Origin: J054 sp051008735 | GTDB taxonomy: Bacteria; Pseudomonadota; Gammaproteobacteria; Steroidobacterales; GCA-2729495 | Length of the DNA: 8,927 nucleotides | Direction of reading: 5' to 3' | Assembly: GCA_051008735.1 (NCBI GenBank) | Contig: JBPCXH010000017.1 | Location: 1-8,927 of the forward strand | Part shown: in pieces, positions 6,496-8,927 of the stretch | How the letters are laid out: each line of letters opens with the position of its first letter | Position numbering within the stretch: the first letter of the stretch is position 1 | Notes under the pieces: model-generated | What the model saw: only the letters and a program-made list of their open reading frames with translations | Databases searched by the model: none | Told to the model about the DNA's origin: nothing | Program-made: the position numbers and the translations under genes

Positions 6496-7143
6496 ATGTC
6501 TGATTCGCGTTATATCGCTATTGAGGGGCCTATTGGCGTCGGTAAGACGAGCCTGGCCAAGCGGCTTGCCGAAAGCCTGGACAGCGAACTGCTCCTGGAG
6601 GATGCGGATGCCAATCCGTTTCTGGAGCGCTTCTATCAGGACCCTCGGGGACACGCGCTGCCGGCCCAGCTGTTCTTCCTGTTTCAGCGCATTGGCCAGA
6701 TTGACCACCTGCGGCAGTCTGACCTGTTCAGTGACACCCGGGTGGCTGACTTCCTGATTCAGAAAGACCGGCTGTTCGCCGAGATTGTGCTGGATCGCGA
6801 CGAGCTGGCCTTGTATGACAAGGTCTTTGAGACCATGGCCGTCGATGCGCCGGTCCCGGATCTGGTGGTTTACCTGCAGGCGCCTGTGGATACCTTATTG
6901 TTCCGGGTTGCGCGGCGAGGCATTCGCTATGAGCAGCGTATCGGCCGTCGCTATCTGGAGCGTCTGGGTGAGGCCTATGCCCGCTTTTTTCACGACTACG
7001 ATGACGCGCCCTTGCTGATCGTCAATGCATCAACCATTGATCCTATTAATAACGACACGCACTATCAGATGTTGTTAGACCAGATTGACCGGACACGCAG
7101 CGGCCGCCATTTTTTCAATCCGCTAGTGTCCGCCCTGGCCTGA
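6496..7143 (+). CDS. Deoxynucleoside kinase (dNK/dGK-type)
   Basis: The 215-residue product belongs to the deoxyadenosine/deoxyguanosine kinase family, which phosphorylates deoxynucleosides to monophosphates for salvage. The P-loop is at residues 11-19 (GPIGVGKTS). Glu35 in LLLED is the likely catalytic base. The DR motif of the family appears at 91-92 (QKDRLFAE), and the arginine-rich lid is RVARRGIRYEQ (137-147). NPFLERFYQD (40-49) and SGRHFFNPL (202-210) resemble homologues found between folK and panB in other gammaproteobacteria, as I remember them. The ATG at 6496 is preferred because MSDSRYIAIEGP places the first beta strand at the N-terminus. An alternative TTG at 6451, one base after the folK stop, adds 15 residues and has GGAAAG upstream. 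Which deoxynucleoside it prefers cannot be told from sequence alone. Confidence 0.88.
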   Translation: MSDSRYIAIEGPIGVGKTSLAKRLAESLDSELLLEDADANPFLERFYQDPRGHALPAQLFFLFQRIGQIDHLRQSDLFSDTRVADFLIQKDRLFAEIVLDRDELALYDKVFETMAVDAPVPDLVVYLQAPVDTLLFRVARRGIRYEQRIGRRYLERLGEAYARFFHDYDDAPLLIVNASTIDPINNDTHYQMLLDQIDRTRSGRHFFNPLVSALA

Positions 7144-7153
7144 ATCTTGCGGC

Positions 7154-7158
7154 AGGAG
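7154..7158 (+). promoter_or_regulatory. Ribosome binding site of panB
   Basis: AGGAG stands seven bases before the ATG at 7166. It is the strongest Shine-Dalgarno on the plus strand of this window and favours that ATG over the in-frame ATG at 7193. Confidence 0.75.
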
Positions 7159-7165
7159 TGCCTGC

Positions 7166-7996
7166 ATGTATAAGCAATTAGAAGAACGCGGCATGGACAG
7201 GCCGCCGGTTAATGTCAGTAGCCTGGCACGCATGAAGGCCGAGGGTGAACCCATCGCCTGTCTGACGGCCTACGATGCAAGTTTTGCGCGACTGGTTGAC
7301 GAGGCGGGCACAGACCTGGTGCTGGTGGGTGATTCCCTGGGCATGGTGATTCAGGGTTACGACACCACCGTGCCGGTTACGGTAGACGATGTGATCTATC
7401 ACAGCCGCGCCGTGGCCCGCAGTCTGCGGCGCGCATTCCTGATGGTCGATATGCCCTTCATGAGTTTTAGCAGCGCGACGCAGGCGCTGGATAATGCCGT
7501 TCGCCTGATGCAGGAAGGTGGCGCCATGATGGTGAAGCTGGAAGGGGGCGCGAGCCAGATTCGCATCGTGGAGCATTTGGCCGGCCACGATATTCCCGTC
7601 TGTGCGCACCTGGGGTTGCGACCGCAATCGGTTCATAAGATCGGTGGCTTCAGGGTCCAGGGGCGCGATGCCGCACAGGCTCAGCAGATGATCAAGGATG
7701 CTAGCGCCCTGCAGGATGCCGGGGCGGATATCGTGTTACTGGAATGTGTGCCCAACGAAGTGGGCCGGCAGGTCAGGGATGCGCTGGAGGTGCCTGTCAT
7801 TGGTATCGGCGCCGGTCCGCAAGTGGATGGGCAGATACTGGTGCTTTACGACGTACTGGGTATCACCCATGGGCGTATGCCGCGCTTTGTTAAAGACTTT
7901 ATGGCCGAAGCCCATTCGCCCGAAGCCGCGTGCGCCGCTTTTGTGCAAGCAGTCAAAGAAGGCAGCTACCCGGCGCCGGAGCATTGTTTCTCCTGA
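7166..7996 (+). CDS. panB: 3-methyl-2-oxobutanoate hydroxymethyltransferase (ketopantoate synthase)
   Basis: PanB transfers a hydroxymethyl group from 5,10-methylene-tetrahydrofolate to alpha-ketoisovalerate, giving ketopantoate, the first committed step to pantothenate. The product is 276 residues (E. coli 264); the extra length is at the N-terminus. The TIM-barrel active-site residues are present: Asp56 in LVGDSLGM and Asp95 in VDMPFM for the metal, Lys124 and Glu126 in MVKLEGG, and Glu193 in LLECVP. Further family segments are LTAYDASFA (33-41), HLGLRPQSV (148-156) and VIGIGAG (211-217). The ATG at 7166 has a good ribosome site; MDRPPVN at 7193 would be a shorter alternative closer to the E. 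coli length. It begins 22 bases after the kinase stop. folK in the same run feeds the folate cofactor that PanB consumes. Confidence 0.97.
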   Translation: MYKQLEERGMDRPPVNVSSLARMKAEGEPIACLTAYDASFARLVDEAGTDLVLVGDSLGMVIQGYDTTVPVTVDDVIYHSRAVARSLRRAFLMVDMPFMSFSSATQALDNAVRLMQEGGAMMVKLEGGASQIRIVEHLAGHDIPVCAHLGLRPQSVHKIGGFRVQGRDAAQAQQMIKDASALQDAGADIVLLECVPNEVGRQVRDALEVPVIGIGAGPQVDGQILVLYDVLGITHGRMPRFVKDFMAEAHSPEAACAAFVQAVKEGSYPAPEHCFS

Positions 7997-8034
7997 CAAT
8001 GGCGCTGAGCAGCCAAAAGACCGACCATCCGCCC

Positions 8035-8880
8035 ATGAAAATCTGTGCTGATATCCAGCAGCTCAGGGCGCAGGTTGCTCGTTGGCGCAGTGCCGGTGAG
8101 CGGATTGCACTGGTTCCTACCATGGGCAATCTGCATGCCGGGCATCTGAGTCTGATTGAGACGGCGCGTGCCCGGGCTGACCGGGTAATCGCGTCAGTAT
8201 TCGTCAATCCGTCGCAGTTTGGTCCCGGCGAAGATCTGGATGCTTATCCACGGTCGCCGGCCGATGACCAGGCAAAACTGTCCACCGCGGGAACCGATCT
8301 GCTGTACCTGCCCACCCAGGAGGCGATTTATCCCTTCGGCGTACAGGCCATGACCCGGGTGACGGTGCCGGAGCTATCTGCTTTGTTATGCGGTGCTTCA
8401 CGGCCCGGGCATTTCGAGGGTGTGACCTCCGTGGTCTGTCGCTTGTTTAACATAGTGCAGCCGGACAGCGCTGTTTTCGGCCAGAAGGATTACCAGCAAT
8501 TGTTGTTAATTCAGCGAATGGTGACCGATCTGCATCTGCCCATTCGTATTCTGTCCGCCCCCATAGTCAGGGCTGAAGACGGCCTGGCGCTCAGTTCCCG
8601 AAATCAGTACCTGGGCGAGGCCGAGAGAGCGCAGGCGCCGGCCCTCTACGCCGCGCTGCAGCAGGCTGGCCGCGATATCGAGGGCGGCCGGGACGATTTT
8701 GCTGCGCTGGAAGCCGAAGGTGCCGCCCGATTATTGGCGGCCGGTATGCGGCCGGACTATTTTGCCGTGCGGCGAGCGGCTGATCTGGCCCCGCCTCGGG
8801 CCGGCCATGATTCCTGGGGGGTGCTGGCGGCCGCTTATGGTGGCTCGGCCCGTCTAAGTGACAATATCTTGCTGAATTAA
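8035..8880 (+). CDS. panC: Pantothenate synthetase (pantoate-beta-alanine ligase)
   Basis: PanC joins D-pantoate and beta-alanine through a pantoyl-adenylate, forming pantothenate, the precursor of coenzyme A. The 281-residue product matches the family length (about 280). The HIGH-type ATP motif is at 34-37 inside PTMGNLHAGH (28-37). FVNPSQFGPGEDLDAYPR (56-73) lines the pantoate site, GASRPGHFEGV (120-130) and FGQKDYQQ (148-155) follow, and the KMSKS-like loop is LALSSRNQYL (184-193). The frame is open upstream to 7930, inside panB, and has another ATG at 7999. The ATG at 8035 was chosen because MKICADIQQLR aligns with the family N-terminus. Only a weak AAAAGA precedes it. It starts 38 bases after the panB stop. 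The beta-alanine supplier panD is not seen in this window. Confidence 0.96.
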   Translation: MKICADIQQLRAQVARWRSAGERIALVPTMGNLHAGHLSLIETARARADRVIASVFVNPSQFGPGEDLDAYPRSPADDQAKLSTAGTDLLYLPTQEAIYPFGVQAMTRVTVPELSALLCGASRPGHFEGVTSVVCRLFNIVQPDSAVFGQKDYQQLLLIQRMVTDLHLPIRILSAPIVRAEDGLALSSRNQYLGEAERAQAPALYAALQQAGRDIEGGRDDFAALEAEGAARLLAAGMRPDYFAVRRAADLAPPRAGHDSWGVLAAAYGGSARLSDNILLN

Positions 8881-8913
8881 GGCTACCCCAATGTTGGGGT
8901 GCCGGTTTTTTTT
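8881..8913 (+). terminator. Intrinsic terminator of the pcnB-panC run
   Basis: The stem ACCCCA (8885-8890) pairs with TGGGGT (8895-8900) around a four-base loop, extended by GGC (8881-8883) with GCC (8901-8903) across one bulged T. Two G and eight consecutive T (8906-8913) follow. It begins at the base after the panC stop, so it ends this transcript; any gene beyond needs its own promoter. Confidence 0.93.
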
Positions 8914-8927
8914 ACGATAAAAAACAA

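Noticed and set aside
7178..7636. 152-codon minus-strand frame within panB
   Set aside because: It is antisense to intact PanB; the His/Gln-rich product is typical of a reversed coding frame.
1..8927. Mobile element, CRISPR array or defence system
   Set aside because: No transposase, integrase, regularly spaced repeats, or compositionally foreign block was found; every gene is housekeeping or a common membrane family.

Overview
The window looks like core chromosome of a GC-rich gammaproteobacterium. Three groupings support this: valS-holC-pepA divergent from lptF, the DNA polymerase III chi subunit (HolC), and a poly(A) polymerase-folK-deoxynucleoside kinase-panB-panC series. I cannot place it below class. 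I see no mobile element, CRISPR array, prophage gene or defence gene, and nothing that looks like a new multi-gene system. No stretch longer than about 200 bases lacks a gene.

Left part (1-2713, minus strand): the series reads pepA, then holC, then valS. pepA encodes leucyl aminopeptidase, holC the polymerase III chi subunit, and valS valyl-tRNA synthetase, which is cut by the window edge. An intergenic region of about 200 bp (2714-2911) with an AT-rich core separates pepA from the divergent lptF.

Middle (2912-4533): lptF encodes one of the two membrane subunits of the LPS-exporting LptB2FG transporter. It stands without lptG. It runs directly into a converging RDD-family membrane-protein gene, and the two stop codons share one CTAG. 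Upstream of the RDD gene, on the same strand, is tRNA-Glu with anticodon CUC and an encoded CCA end. Its consensus-like promoter lies in the short gap before pcnB.

Right part (4612-8913, plus strand): a tight run of pcnB (poly(A) polymerase), folK (folate pathway pyrophosphokinase), a deoxynucleoside kinase, panB and panC. PanB and PanC supply pantoate and pantothenate for coenzyme A. A strong intrinsic terminator begins at the base after the panC stop.

The points most worth a second look are the missing lptG, the compact divergent promoter between tRNA-Glu and pcnB, the many non-ATG or SD-poor starts (holC TTG, pcnB probably TTG, lptF GTG, folK GTG), and a 19-base near-perfect palindrome inside lptF.
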